64,000 nt of DNA. Origin: Pseudonocardia autotrophica (GTDB lineage: Bacteria; Actinomycetota; Actinomycetes; Mycobacteriales; Pseudonocardiaceae). Each line of letters starts with the position of its first letter. Position 1 is the stretch's first letter. The position numbers and the translations under genes were made by a program. Below, one piece after another: positions 45,151-54,919 of the stretch. Location: NCBI RefSeq assembly GCF_003945385.1, contig NZ_AP018920.1, positions 434,001-498,000 of the forward strand, written 5' to 3'. The notes beneath the pieces were generated by a model that worked only from the letters and a program-made list of their open reading frames with translations, did no database searches and was not told the DNA's origin.

Positions 45151-45861
45151 TCACCACCGGCCGATCACCTCCCCGGCCAGCCCGATCACGACCGGCACGA
45201 TGCCGAGGACCAGGAAGGCGGGCAGGAAGCAGAGCCCCAGCGGGGCGGTGATCAGGACCGCGGCGCGTTGCGCGCGCTCCTCGGCCAGGTCGGTGAGCGC
45301 CATCCGCAGCCGGACCGCCTCGGCGGACGCCGCCCTGCCGAGCGCGGAGCCGGTGTGCGCCGATCGGGCTGCGGTGCGGGCGAACGCGGCGAGTTCGGGG
45401 CAGCCGGCGGCGGCAGCCCACGCGTCGTCCGCGTTTGCGCCGAGCACGAGGAGCCCGCCGACCCGGCGCAGGGCCGAGCCGGGGCGCCCCGGGAGTCGGT
45501 GGGCTGCCGCGTCGACCGCGTCCGGGACGGTCAGGCCGGCCGCCAGGCAGGTGGCGAGCAGGTCCCAGGCGGCGGCCAGTCCGGCCGCGTCCACCGCGAC
45601 CGCCCGCCGGGACGGCGCACGCCGGGCGGCCACGACGAGGGCGGCGCCGGCGACGGCCCCGATGACCGTCCCGCCGGTTCCACCGAGTGCCCAGCCCAGC
45701 GCGGCACCGGCGGGCACCAGGACGGCGAGCACCGCCGGCCGGGGCGTGGTCTGCGGCCGGGCCGGCTCAGGGCCCCGCACCGCGCGCAGCCGCCCGGCCG
45801 CCGGACGACCCCCGCCCGCCACCAGCGCTGCCGCGGCCAGCCCGAGCGCGACCGCGCTCAC
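45151..45861 (-). CDS. tadC: Type II secretion F-domain protein (TadC-like, Rv3657c-type)
   Basis: 236 residues. An N-terminal helix pair, a T2SSF cytoplasmic domain (about 90-190; CPELAAFARTAARSAHTGSA) and C-terminal membrane helices (VLITAPLGLCFLPAFLVLGI). It serves as the inner-membrane platform of the Tad pilus with TadB. GTG 45861 overlaps the TadB stop by 4 nt (GTGA), which fixes the start and implies translational coupling. Confidence 0.88.
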   Translation of the reverse strand: MSAVALGLAAAALVAGGGRPAAGRLRAVRGPEPARPQTTPRPAVLAVLVPAGAALGWALGGTGGTVIGAVAGAALVVAARRAPSRRAVAVDAAGLAAAWDLLATCLAAGLTVPDAVDAAAHRLPGRPGSALRRVGGLLVLGANADDAWAAAAGCPELAAFARTAARSAHTGSALGRAASAEAVRLRMALTDLAEERAQRAAVLITAPLGLCFLPAFLVLGIVPVVIGLAGEVIGRW

Positions 45862-46691
45862 GACGGCACCGCCGCGCGCAGGATCCGGTCCGACCAGGCG
45901 GCACCGGCGGCCGTGAGCAGCACCCCCAGGACCAGCAGGATCGGCCCGTGCCATCCGGTGCGGAGCACCGTCAGCGGGGCGATCCCCATCAGCTGCCCCA
46001 GACCGGCACCGGCGAGCGGCAGCGCGGTCAGCACCGTCGCGGTGGCCCGCGGCCCGGCCAGCTGTGCCTGTACCCGGGCGCCGTGCGCGATCCGCCAGCG
46101 AAGATCGGTGAGGAGCTGGGTGAGCAGCCCGGCGAGTGGCGCCCCGTGCCGGTCGGCGAGTTCCCAGGCCGCCGCGATCCGTTCGACGTCGCGGCTCGCC
46201 GGCCCGGTGGCCGCCCGGCGCAGCGCACCCGGGACGGGCTCCCCGATCTCGGCGGCCACCGCGGCCGGCCGGAGCACGGTGCGGGCGAGCGGCCCGTCGT
46301 GCTCGCACCCGGCGAGCGCCGCGGCCGGGTGCGCACCGGTCCGGATCTCGTCGGCGATCCGGGCGAGCGCCTCGGCCAGCTCTCCGGCCACCGCGACGGC
46401 CTGTTCGGCACGGCGCCGGGCGGCCCACCGCCGCCGGGTGAACCAGACCGCGCCGAGGGCGCAGGCCGATCCGGCCGGGCCGAGCAGGAAGCCTCCGGCG
46501 AGCGCCACGAGCAGGTACCCGGAGGCCACCGGTGGCAGCGGGCCGCGGATCCGCCGCGCCGTGGCGGGGCCCAGCCCGCGCAGCCGCTGCCCGGCCCCGG
46601 ATCCCGGGAGCCCCGTCACGGCGCAGGCCAGCAGGAGCAGCACCGGTGCGGCCCGGCCGGCGGGCGGCAACGCGCTCAGGACGGCGTGCAC
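45858..46691 (-). CDS. tadB: Type II secretion F-domain protein (TadB-like, Rv3658c-type)
   Basis: 277 residues with N- and C-terminal membrane helices around a T2SSF domain (about 85-220; AEALARIADEIRTGAHPAAA, then SRDVERIAAAWELADRHGAP). It is the platform partner of TadC. The start is GTG 46691 or 46700; both overlap the end of tadA, so it is coupled. Upstream in-frame sequence belongs to tadA in another frame. Confidence 0.86.
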   Translation of the reverse strand: MHAVLSALPPAGRAAPVLLLLACAVTGLPGSGAGQRLRGLGPATARRIRGPLPPVASGYLLVALAGGFLLGPAGSACALGAVWFTRRRWAARRRAEQAVAVAGELAEALARIADEIRTGAHPAAALAGCEHDGPLARTVLRPAAVAAEIGEPVPGALRRAATGPASRDVERIAAAWELADRHGAPLAGLLTQLLTDLRWRIAHGARVQAQLAGPRATATVLTALPLAGAGLGQLMGIAPLTVLRTGWHGPILLVLGVLLTAAGAAWSDRILRAAVPS

Positions 46692-47836
46692 GGCACCCAC
46701 GCCCCACGCTCGTGCAGCAGGGCTCGCAGCCGGTCGGCACCCGGGCCCTCGCCGGCGGACCTGGTCCACGCCGCGGTGACCTGCGGCCCGCCGTCGTCGT
46801 GGAGCACACCGATCTCGTCGAGCACCCGCCCGGAACCCGGCCGCCTGCGCATGTGCAGGATCACCTGGACCGCCGCCGTGAGCTGGCCGTCGAGCGCAGC
46901 GGGCGACATCCCGCCGAGCCCGGCCAGCGCCCGCATCCGCGCCGGTATCTCGCGCACCGAGTTCGCGTGCACGGTGCATGCGCCCCCGTCGTGGCCGGTG
47001 TTCAGGGCGCTCAGCAGGTCCCCGACCTCTGCGCCCCTGACCTCGCCCACCACGAGCCGGTCCGGCCGCATCCGGAGCGCCTGACGCACCAGCTCGCGCA
47101 GCGGTACCCCGCCGGAACCCTCGATGTTCGGCGGGCGCGCGACGAGCCGCACCACGTGCGGATGCCGGGGCCTGAGCTCCTCCGCGTCTTCCACCGTGAT
47201 CATCCGTTCGCCCGGATCGACCGCTCCGAGCAGTGCATTGAGCAGGGTGGTCTTTCCGCTACCGGTACCGCCGGCGACCAGCACCGCCAGCCGGCCGGCG
47301 ACGATCGCGCGCAGCAGCGTCTCTCCGGTGGCGTCGAACGTGCCGCGACGGCGCAGCGCGGCCAGGTCGTGGCTCGCCGGGCGCAGCACCCGCAGCGAGA
47401 TCGCGGTGCCGGCCGCGGCGACCGGCGGCAGGACGGCGTGCAGCCGGACCCCGCTGTCCGCGAGCCGGCCGTCGACGTACGGGCTGGCGTCGTCGAGCCT
47501 GCGCCCGGCGGCGAGCGCGAGCCGCTGCGCGAGTCGGCGCACGGCGGCCTCGTCGGGGAACGAGACGGCCGCCCGCCGTGGCCCGTCGCCCCGGTCGACC
47601 CAGACCGCGTCCGGCGCGGTGACCAGCACGTCGGTGGTGGCCGGGTCGCGCAGCAGCGGATCGAGCGGGCCCGCCCCGGTGAACTCCTGGCGCAGCGCCC
47701 GCAACGCGGCGAGCACATCCATGTCGGACGCGACGCCGCCGGACTCGGCCCGCACCGCCGCCGCGACCGCGGCCGGGCCGGTCTCGCCACCGGCGTCGGC
47801 CAGCCGGGCCCGGACCCTGTCGACCAGCGGGTTCAC
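46676..47836 (-). CDS. tadA: TadA/CpaF-type secretion ATPase (Rv3659c-type)
   Basis: 386 residues. Powers assembly of the Flp pilus. The Walker A is VAGGTGSGKTTLLNALLG, Walker B area DRLVVGEVRGAEVGDLL, and the His box HDGGACTVHANS. The N-terminal domain (about 20-160) contains SGVRLHAVLPPVAAAGTAIS. GTG 47836 overlaps the Ssd-like stop by 4 nt. It is a shorter CpaF form known from actinobacteria. Confidence 0.95.
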   Translation of the reverse strand: MNPLVDRVRARLADAGGETGPAAVAAAVRAESGGVASDMDVLAALRALRQEFTGAGPLDPLLRDPATTDVLVTAPDAVWVDRGDGPRRAAVSFPDEAAVRRLAQRLALAAGRRLDDASPYVDGRLADSGVRLHAVLPPVAAAGTAISLRVLRPASHDLAALRRRGTFDATGETLLRAIVAGRLAVLVAGGTGSGKTTLLNALLGAVDPGERMITVEDAEELRPRHPHVVRLVARPPNIEGSGGVPLRELVRQALRMRPDRLVVGEVRGAEVGDLLSALNTGHDGGACTVHANSVREIPARMRALAGLGGMSPAALDGQLTAAVQVILHMRRRPGSGRVLDEIGVLHDDGGPQVTAAWTRSAGEGPGADRLRALLHERGAWVPCTPS

Positions 47837-48921
47837 GATGCCGCCCGGTGCGTCACGTCGAGCGCGGCGAGCCGCCCCCGTACCGCGCGTGCCGCGGCCG
47901 CCAACGGCCCGCGGCCGGCGCCGGGGGCGCGGCCGCGCTCCACCGCACCGGCGAGATCACGCTCGGCGCGCATCGCGTGCAGCAACGGCAGGCCCAGGCA
48001 GGACGCCAGCTCGTCGGGGGTGATGCCACCCGGCGACGGGCCCCGGACGACGATCTCCACCACCCGGGCGTGCTCGGCCAGCACGTCGGACACCCGGCCC
48101 GCGGCCGCGCCCGCCCGCACCGTGGCCGGGACCAGCAGCACCGTCAGGTCGGCGGCGCCGACCGCGGCGAGCGCCGCGTCGGTCGGGTAGCGCGGGACGT
48201 CGCAGACGACCGTCCCGCCGGCCCGGCGGCCGGCGTCGAGGACCGCGGTGACCGCGGCGGCCTCCGGCCCGTGCGGGGAGCGGGCGCAGGACAGCACGGA
48301 CAGCTCCGCCCGCCCGGACACCACCCGGGGCAGCGCACTGCGCAGCGACGAGGCCTGCACCCGGCCGTCGCCGACGGTGAGCCCTGGCCAGCGCAGCCCG
48401 GCTTCCTCCTCGATGCCGGTGAGCAGGTCGAGCCCGCCGCCGAGCGGATCGCAGTCGACCAGCAGTGCGGAGCTCCCGTCGCGGGCGGCCCCGACCGCGA
48501 CGGCGGTGGCGAGCACCGAGGCGCCCGCTCCGCCGCAGCCGCCGACCACGGCGAGTACCCGGCCGGGTGACCCGTCGGCGCGGTCGCGGACGTCGGCGAG
48601 CAGCCCGGCCAGTGCCGCCTCGCCGGAGGGGAGCTGGACCACCCGGTCCGCGCCGAGTGCCACCGCGATCCGCCAGTCGTCGGCCGCCGGCTCTCCGGGC
48701 ACCGCGATCACGACGGATCCCCGGCGTGTGAACCCGGCGTCCCGGCAGCGGATCGCGCCCGCCCGGTCGAGCAGGACGGCCGGGGCGAGCGCCCACGCCC
48801 GCCGGGCGTCGGCGGCATCGACCGCGCGCTGCGCCTCCATGTCGGCCGCCGCGGCGATGCGCAGCAACGCGTCGAGCAGATCCGGGTCGTCGGCCACGAC
48901 CAGGCAGCGCCGGTTCATCAC
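47833..48921 (-). CDS. ssd: CpaE/Ssd-like MinD-family ATPase (Rv3660c-type)
   Basis: 362 residues. An N-terminal receiver-like domain (about 1-110) precedes a ParA/MinD-type ATPase: GGCGGAGASVLATAVAVGAA is a deviant Walker A without its usual Lys-Thr/Ser, and ALLVDCDPLGGGLDLLTG follows. In Mycobacterium, Ssd affects septum placement, while CpaE localises Tad pili. The missing Lys suggests weak or no ATP hydrolysis. The start is GTG 48921 or ATG 48918; SD GGGAGG is 6 or 9 nt away. It is the first gene of the Tad operon. Confidence 0.88.
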   Translation of the reverse strand: MMNRRCLVVADDPDLLDALLRIAAAADMEAQRAVDAADARRAWALAPAVLLDRAGAIRCRDAGFTRRGSVVIAVPGEPAADDWRIAVALGADRVVQLPSGEAALAGLLADVRDRADGSPGRVLAVVGGCGGAGASVLATAVAVGAARDGSSALLVDCDPLGGGLDLLTGIEEEAGLRWPGLTVGDGRVQASSLRSALPRVVSGRAELSVLSCARSPHGPEAAAVTAVLDAGRRAGGTVVCDVPRYPTDAALAAVGAADLTVLLVPATVRAGAAAGRVSDVLAEHARVVEIVVRGPSPGGITPDELASCLGLPLLHAMRAERDLAGAVERGRAPGAGRGPLAAAARAVRGRLAALDVTHRAAS

Positions 48922-49006
48922 GTCGCACCTCCCACCGGCCCGCCGGTGCGGGCCCCGGTACGAGCGTGCGGTGCTGCGGCGCCCCCGGACCGGCGATGTG
49001 CCCGGC

Positions 49007-49015
49007 TGTGGACAA
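49007..49015 (-). promoter_or_regulatory. DnaA-box-like site
   Basis: TTGTCCACA on the minus strand is an exact actinobacterial DnaA box. A poorer copy (CCATCCACA) lies about 20 nt away. A single good box could bind DnaA but does not make an origin. Confidence 0.45.
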
Positions 49016-49089
49016 CTTGGGGAGAACCGGCCGGCCTGTGGATGGCGGGTGGCTCGGGGCTCACCGATCGGCTACGGCCCGGCCCGTGA

Positions 49090-49185
49090 ACGAGGACGGC
49101 CCCCGCCAGGGGGGATTGGCGGGGGCCGTCTGTCGGTTCAGCCCCGGGGGGTCGAGCTGAACCCGCCCGGACCACGTCCGAGCTC
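49090..49185 (-). ncRNA. 6C RNA (B11-like small RNA)
   Basis: The predicted minus-strand RNA starts near 49185, after TACAGT (49191-49196), and ends just past a strong hairpin, about 96 nt. It folds into two stems, each with a run of six C in the loop. Stem 1 is GGTTCAGC/GCTGAACC (49135-49142 with 49156-49163). Stem 2 is GACGGCCCCCGCCA paired with TGGCGGGGGCCGTC (49095-49108 with 49117-49130), with loop ATCCCCCC. Two C6 hairpins define 6C RNA of actinobacteria. The M. tuberculosis homologue B11 is 93 nt and also lies beside Rv3660c. In mycobacteria it binds mRNAs through its C-rich loops. Confidence 0.85.
49095..49130 (-). terminator. 14-bp hairpin ending 6C RNA
   Basis: The GACGGCCCCCGCCA/TGGCGGGGGCCGTC stem with an 8-nt loop doubles as the intrinsic terminator of the small RNA. 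Confidence 0.7.
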
Positions 49186-49190
49186 ACACA

Positions 49191-49196
49191 ACTGTA
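49191..49196 (-). promoter_or_regulatory. -10 box of 6C RNA
   Basis: TACAGT on the minus strand, 6-7 nt before the expected RNA 5' end. The -35 region (TGGGCG) is poor. Confidence 0.5.
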
Positions 49197-49244
49197 GCCG
49201 GAATCGCGCTGTTCCGCCCATACCCTGCCTGTGGCCTGCGCCGA

Positions 49245-49345
49245 CCGGTTCCGGGCGGGCGCAGCCGGAGGGGCCCGCAGGGATGCGCCGCACCGGAACC
49301 GGCGATCGCGTCCGGGTGACCGGTCGCGCACGACCGGTCACCCGG
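49245..49345 (+). other. Highly structured intergenic DNA upstream of the HAD gene
   Basis: CCGGTTCCGG (49245-49254) can pair with CCGGAACCGG (49293-49302), enclosing a GCGGGC/GCCCGC stem. Next to it CCGGGTGACCGGTCG (49312-49326) pairs perfectly with CGACCGGTCACCCGG (49331-49345) over a 4-nt loop. In Mycobacterium the 6S-like Ms1/MTS2823 RNA is encoded between the Rv3660c and Rv3661 genes. This could be a counterpart, a 5' leader or operator dyads, and I cannot decide from sequence alone. Confidence 0.4.
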
Positions 49346-49408
49346 TGCGGCGGGTCGCGGGCTGCCGGGCGGGCGCCGGTGCGCGGCCGGCGGCGCACCG
49401 GCAGGCTG

Positions 49409-50314
49409 GTGGACGTGTCCGACGCACTCACCACCACCTCCACGCCGCCCGACCCGGCCCTCGACGCGCCCGAGGCGGTCTTCCTCGACCTGGACAACAC
49501 GATCATCGCCGGATCGAGCGCGCTGGCGTTCGCCAGGACGTTCGCCCGGCACGGGCTGATCGACCGGGCGACCGTGGCCCGGGGTGCGTGGGCGCAGCTG
49601 CTGCTCCTGTTCTCCGGCGCCGACGAATCCACGATGGACATGCTTCGCCGGCGGATGGTGCTGGTATGCCAGGGCTGGGAGGTCGAGCGGGTCCGGGAGA
49701 TCGTCGCGGCGACCCTGCAGGACGTGATCGGGCCGCTGGTGTACCCGGAGGCGGTGCACCTGATCGAGCGGCACCGCGAGCAGGGCGCGGAGATCGTGCT
49801 GCTGTCGGCGTCGGGACTGGAGGTCGTCGAGCCGATCGCGGCCCTGGTCGGCGTCGGCCGGTTCCGCGCGACGACCATGCGCACCGAGCACGGCCGCTAC
49901 GCCGGGGACATCGAGTTCTACTGCTACGGCGAGGGCAAGGCGCAGGCCGCCCGGGAGATCGCCGTCGAGCTCGGGCTCGACCTGGACCGGTGCGCGGCCT
50001 ACACCGACTCGATCACCGACCTCCCGCTGCTGGAGTTGGTCGGCCGACCGGCGGTGGTGAACCCGGACCGCGAGCTGCGGGCGATCGCCCGGGAACGCGG
50101 CTGGCCGGTGCTCGGGTTCGTCCGGGCCGCATCGCGCGGGGACCGGATGTTCCGGCTGCGGGACCGGATCTCGGACCGGCTCACCGGCCGGACCGGTCGC
50201 CGTGTCCGGTTCGCGGCCGCGGCCGGTGCGGGAATCGCGGTGCTCGCGGTGGCCGGGATGGCCGGGATGACCAGGGGCCGGTGGGCCGGGACGCTCACGT
50301 CACCGGCCAGTTGA
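49409..50314 (+). CDS. HAD-IB family phosphatase (Rv3661-like)
   Basis: 301 residues. Nucleophile motif VFLDLDNTII (the first Asp in DLDNT is the nucleophile), motif II LLSASGLEVVEPIA, and motif III/IV TDSITDLPLLELVGRP. A C-terminal hydrophobic helix (about 268-288) suggests membrane attachment. Related SerB-like or lysophosphatidate phosphatases hydrolyse small phosphoesters; the substrate is unknown. The start is taken at GTG 49409 (VDVSDAL), and GTG 49415 is also possible. The 3' end overlaps a convergent gene by 20 nt. Confidence 0.88.
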   Translation: MDVSDALTTTSTPPDPALDAPEAVFLDLDNTIIAGSSALAFARTFARHGLIDRATVARGAWAQLLLLFSGADESTMDMLRRRMVLVCQGWEVERVREIVAATLQDVIGPLVYPEAVHLIERHREQGAEIVLLSASGLEVVEPIAALVGVGRFRATTMRTEHGRYAGDIEFYCYGEGKAQAAREIAVELGLDLDRCAAYTDSITDLPLLELVGRPAVVNPDRELRAIARERGWPVLGFVRAASRGDRMFRLRDRISDRLTGRTGRRVRFAAAAGAGIAVLAVAGMAGMTRGRWAGTLTSPAS

Positions 50315-50762
50315 GCTCGGTGCGCAGGTCGGCCGGGTCCATCTCCGGCGTCGGCTCGGTGAGGTAGACCTCCCAGAATGTGTCGCCCGGGGTCAGGCCC
50401 TGCCCGGCGATCCACGCACCGAGTCGCTGCCAGGCGGACCCGAGCCCGTCGAACGATCCGGCGTGCACGAGCCGTGCCGTCCGACCGCCGGGCAGACCGC
50501 CCGCGACCACCTCGCCGTCGGTGTCGACAGCGCGATCGGTCGGGAACCCGACCTCGAGATCGAACGTCGCACCGGGCAGGCCGTGGTAGAGCCCGAACGC
50601 GGGTCCGGCGGCGGTGATCCCCTGCGCCGCGACGGTCGCCGGGAGCACCCCGAACGCCCGGTCGTAGAAGGTGGGCAGCTCGTCCGCGGACACCACCCCG
50701 CGCACGACGGCCGTCACGGCCGGCTCGGTGGTGATCAGCTGCGGTTCTCCGGCGGTGGTCAT
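50295..50762 (-). CDS. GyrI-like/AraC effector-binding domain protein
   Basis: 155 residues forming a SOUL/GyrI-like small-molecule-binding fold: PAVTAVVRGVVSADELPTFY, GLYHGLPGATFDLEVGFPTD, and WEVYLTEPTPEMDPADLRTE. No DNA-binding domain is present, so it may sequester or hydrolyse a small molecule. The start is ATG 50762. It converges on the HAD gene, overlapping it by 20 nt. Confidence 0.88.
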   Translation of the reverse strand: MTTAGEPQLITTEPAVTAVVRGVVSADELPTFYDRAFGVLPATVAAQGITAAGPAFGLYHGLPGATFDLEVGFPTDRAVDTDGEVVAGGLPGGRTARLVHAGSFDGLGSAWQRLGAWIAGQGLTPGDTFWEVYLTEPTPEMDPADLRTELNWPVT

Positions 50763-51195
50763 CGCGTCCCCTCTCGTGGATGTCCTGTCGCACCGGCCGA
50801 CTCCACGAGCGGACGAAACTCATCGCCCGCGACCGCCGTCCGGTGTGCCCTCGCCGCGCGGGCGGGTGACCTGCCCGGTCACGGATCGCTGCTGAACCGG
50901 TGCACCTGCGCGCGAGGGTTGCCCACCGGCACCGACAGGTCTAGGAACGGTGGCACGGACCTCGGTCAGGCCAGAGGCGGTTCGGAGGAGAAGAGCCCGT
51001 CTCCCCCGGCCGGGCTCCGTACGCGTGAGCCGGGCACTCCACGCCGAGCACGCCGCGGGAGGCATGTCGTCGTGGGCCTGCGCATCGGGACGCCGGGCGC
51101 CGAGGCCGTCGTACACGACACGTAGTGCACGCCAGGAACCCGGACCACGCGTCGGGTCGGGCGGTGCCCCGTCAGGGGCGCCGTCCGGCTCACCT
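50763..51195. other. Intergenic gap without a supportable gene
   Basis: Open frames exist on both strands but their translations are Arg/Pro/Ala-rich with no domain, and none has an SD. I see only a plausible upstream region for the GyrI-like gene at its left end. Confidence 0.5.
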
Positions 51196-51957
51196 TCAGA
51201 CCGACTGCGCGGCCGCGATCGAGAGGCCCTCGCGGCCGCCGGCCTCCCACTCCGCACAGAGGTGCACGATCCAGCCGGCCACGCCATCGGGGGTCCCGGA
51301 AGCGAAGGCCTGTGCCGCGGCCCGGTACTCGGCCGGCCGCCGGAGGAAACCCACCTCGGGCACCGACAGGCCGCGCGGGTCCAGCCCGGACGACATCGCC
51401 GTCAACCGGGCGGCGGCGCGGGCGACCACGCCGTCCGCGGTGCCGAACGGGCGCAGCGTCAGCAGCTCGCCGTGCACCACGGCGACGAGCACCGGGGCCG
51501 GCACCGAGGTGCCGCCGCCGAGCAGATCGGCCAGGGCGGAGAGCCGCGACGACACCCCCGTTCGCGGCCGCCCCAGCTGCGCCTCGTGCTCATCGGCCGG
51601 GACCAGGTCGGTCGCCGCGAGCACGTGCAGCCGGGCCAGCGCCTGCAGCGGTGCTCGCCCCCACACCTCCAGCAGCCGGGCGCGTTCGTCGGCGATCCGG
51701 ACCGCACCGGCCAGTACCGGATCGGATACGTGATCGGCGGTCGCCGGGGTCAGCGGGGCACCGTCCAGCGCGGCGGAGGACCGGGCGGCGCGCAGTGCGG
51801 CCTCGGCCGCGGTCGCCGGCCAGCCGCGCCGGTTCACCGGCCGGGTGTGCACCTCGGTGGTCGCGTCCCGCGCCCTGGCGACGGCCTCGTGCACGCCGGG
51901 CAGGGCGGCGAGCGGGGCCAGCGGGTCGTCGGTCGCAGGACGGGCCATGCGTGTCAT
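51196..51957 (-). CDS. Fic-fold-like protein with degenerate motif (Rv3662c-like)
   Basis: 253 residues, helical. The segment VVHGELLTLRPFGTADGVVA, then RAAARL, sits where Fic enzymes have HPFxxGNGRxxR. Here PF, G and Arg remain, but the catalytic His and the second Gly/Asn are lost. It is therefore probably not an active AMP transferase. It resembles Rv3662c in position and type. The start is ATG 51957 or 51948; neither has a strong SD. It is divergent from acs, and its function is unknown. Confidence 0.72.
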   Translation of the reverse strand: MTRMARPATDDPLAPLAALPGVHEAVARARDATTEVHTRPVNRRGWPATAAEAALRAARSSAALDGAPLTPATADHVSDPVLAGAVRIADERARLLEVWGRAPLQALARLHVLAATDLVPADEHEAQLGRPRTGVSSRLSALADLLGGGTSVPAPVLVAVVHGELLTLRPFGTADGVVARAAARLTAMSSGLDPRGLSVPEVGFLRRPAEYRAAAQAFASGTPDGVAGWIVHLCAEWEAGGREGLSIAAAQSV

Positions 51958-52281
51958 CGTCGCAAGCGGTGACCTACTCTCGGGTACCGGCTCTCCCACG
52001 GCGACTCCGTACGGGCCGGGACCGCTCATCGCCCGCCGGTCGGCCGTCCGTCGGCCGCCGGTCGGCGATCTCAGCGATGCGTCGTGCTGTAGCCGGCCCG
52101 TCGACAGCGCTGTGACCTGTGACGACGCAGTTGTGCGCCGGTTCGGGCAGCAACCACCCGTCCCGTCGGACAGTGCACGGCGCCAACGGTTTCACTAGCG
52201 TCGTCACGCACACGTGCGGACCCTTCCGGGTGCGCAGGCCGAGAGGCCGGAAACACGCCGCGTCAAGGAGGACACGAGGAC

Positions 52282-54264
<1,983 letters not shown>

Positions 54265-54286
54265 TCCCTGTCCAGTGACCTGGCCG

Positions 54287-54322
54287 GTGGCCCCGGACGT
54301 GACCCGTCACGTCCGGGGCCAC
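54287..54322 (+). terminator. 15-bp hairpin terminator of acs
   Basis: GTGGCCCCGGACGTG (54287-54301) pairs perfectly with CACGTCCGGGGCCAC (54308-54322) around a 6-nt loop, 23 nt after the acs stop. Confidence 0.85.
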
Positions 54323-54397
54323 CGTGTTGCGGGAGACCCTGTGCCGCGGGGCCACAGTGCTGCGGGGGGCATGACGCCGCGGGGTCACAATGCGGGT

Positions 54398-54826
54398 GTG
54401 GACTCCGACGGGATACGGGTGCGGCGCGGCTTCGTCGTACCCGAGCGGGAGCTGGGCTGGCGGTTCTCCCGTGCCTCCGGGCCGGGTGGGCAGGGGGTCA
54501 ACACGACCGACTCCCGGGTCGAGCTCTCCTTCGATCTCGCCGGCTCCCCGAGCGTCCCGGACGACCTGCGGGAACGCGCGCTGGAACGGCTGCGGAACCG
54601 GCTGGCCGGCGGGGTGCTGACGATCGTCGCCGCCGAGCACCGCAGCCAGCTCCGCAACCGGGAGGCGGCCCGCGCGCGACTGGCCGCCGTGCTGGGGGAG
54701 GCGACGGCCCCCGAGCCGCGCACCCGGCGGGCCACCCGCCCGACGGCCGGGTCGAAGCGCCGCAGGCTGGATGCGAAGAACCGGCGGGGACAGATCAAGA
54801 AGCTGCGCGGCCGCCCGGACGAGTGA
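54398..54826 (+). CDS. arfB: Peptidyl-tRNA hydrolase ArfB-like (RF-1 GGQ domain)
   Basis: 142 residues. Rescues stalled ribosomes by hydrolysing peptidyl-tRNA. The GGQ loop is in SRASGPGGQGVNTTDSRVEL (about 26-45). A codon-recognition domain is absent and the C-terminus is a long basic tail (RLDAKNRRGQIKKLRG) that enters the mRNA channel in known ArfB. GTG 54398 is preceded by CACAAT at 6 nt, so it is probably leaderless. It is separated from acs by the terminator. Confidence 0.9.
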   Translation: MDSDGIRVRRGFVVPERELGWRFSRASGPGGQGVNTTDSRVELSFDLAGSPSVPDDLRERALERLRNRLAGGVLTIVAAEHRSQLRNREAARARLAAVLGEATAPEPRTRRATRPTAGSKRRRLDAKNRRGQIKKLRGRPDE

Positions 54827-54919
54827 GGAGTCGCGGTCGGCGTGGCGCGGCCGAGCGAGCGGTGGGTCGCCGTGGCACGATGACGGCTCACTGATCGACG
54901 GGCGACAGGAGGGATGACG

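Noticed and set aside
50463..51125. Plus-strand 220-codon frame over the GyrI-like gene and the following gap
   Set aside because: Composition is shadow-like and it covers a clear gene on the other strand.
54914..54916. ATG 54914 as start of the holin-family gene
   Set aside because: It directly abuts the AGGAGG sequence, leaving no spacing. GTG 54920 has ideal spacing.
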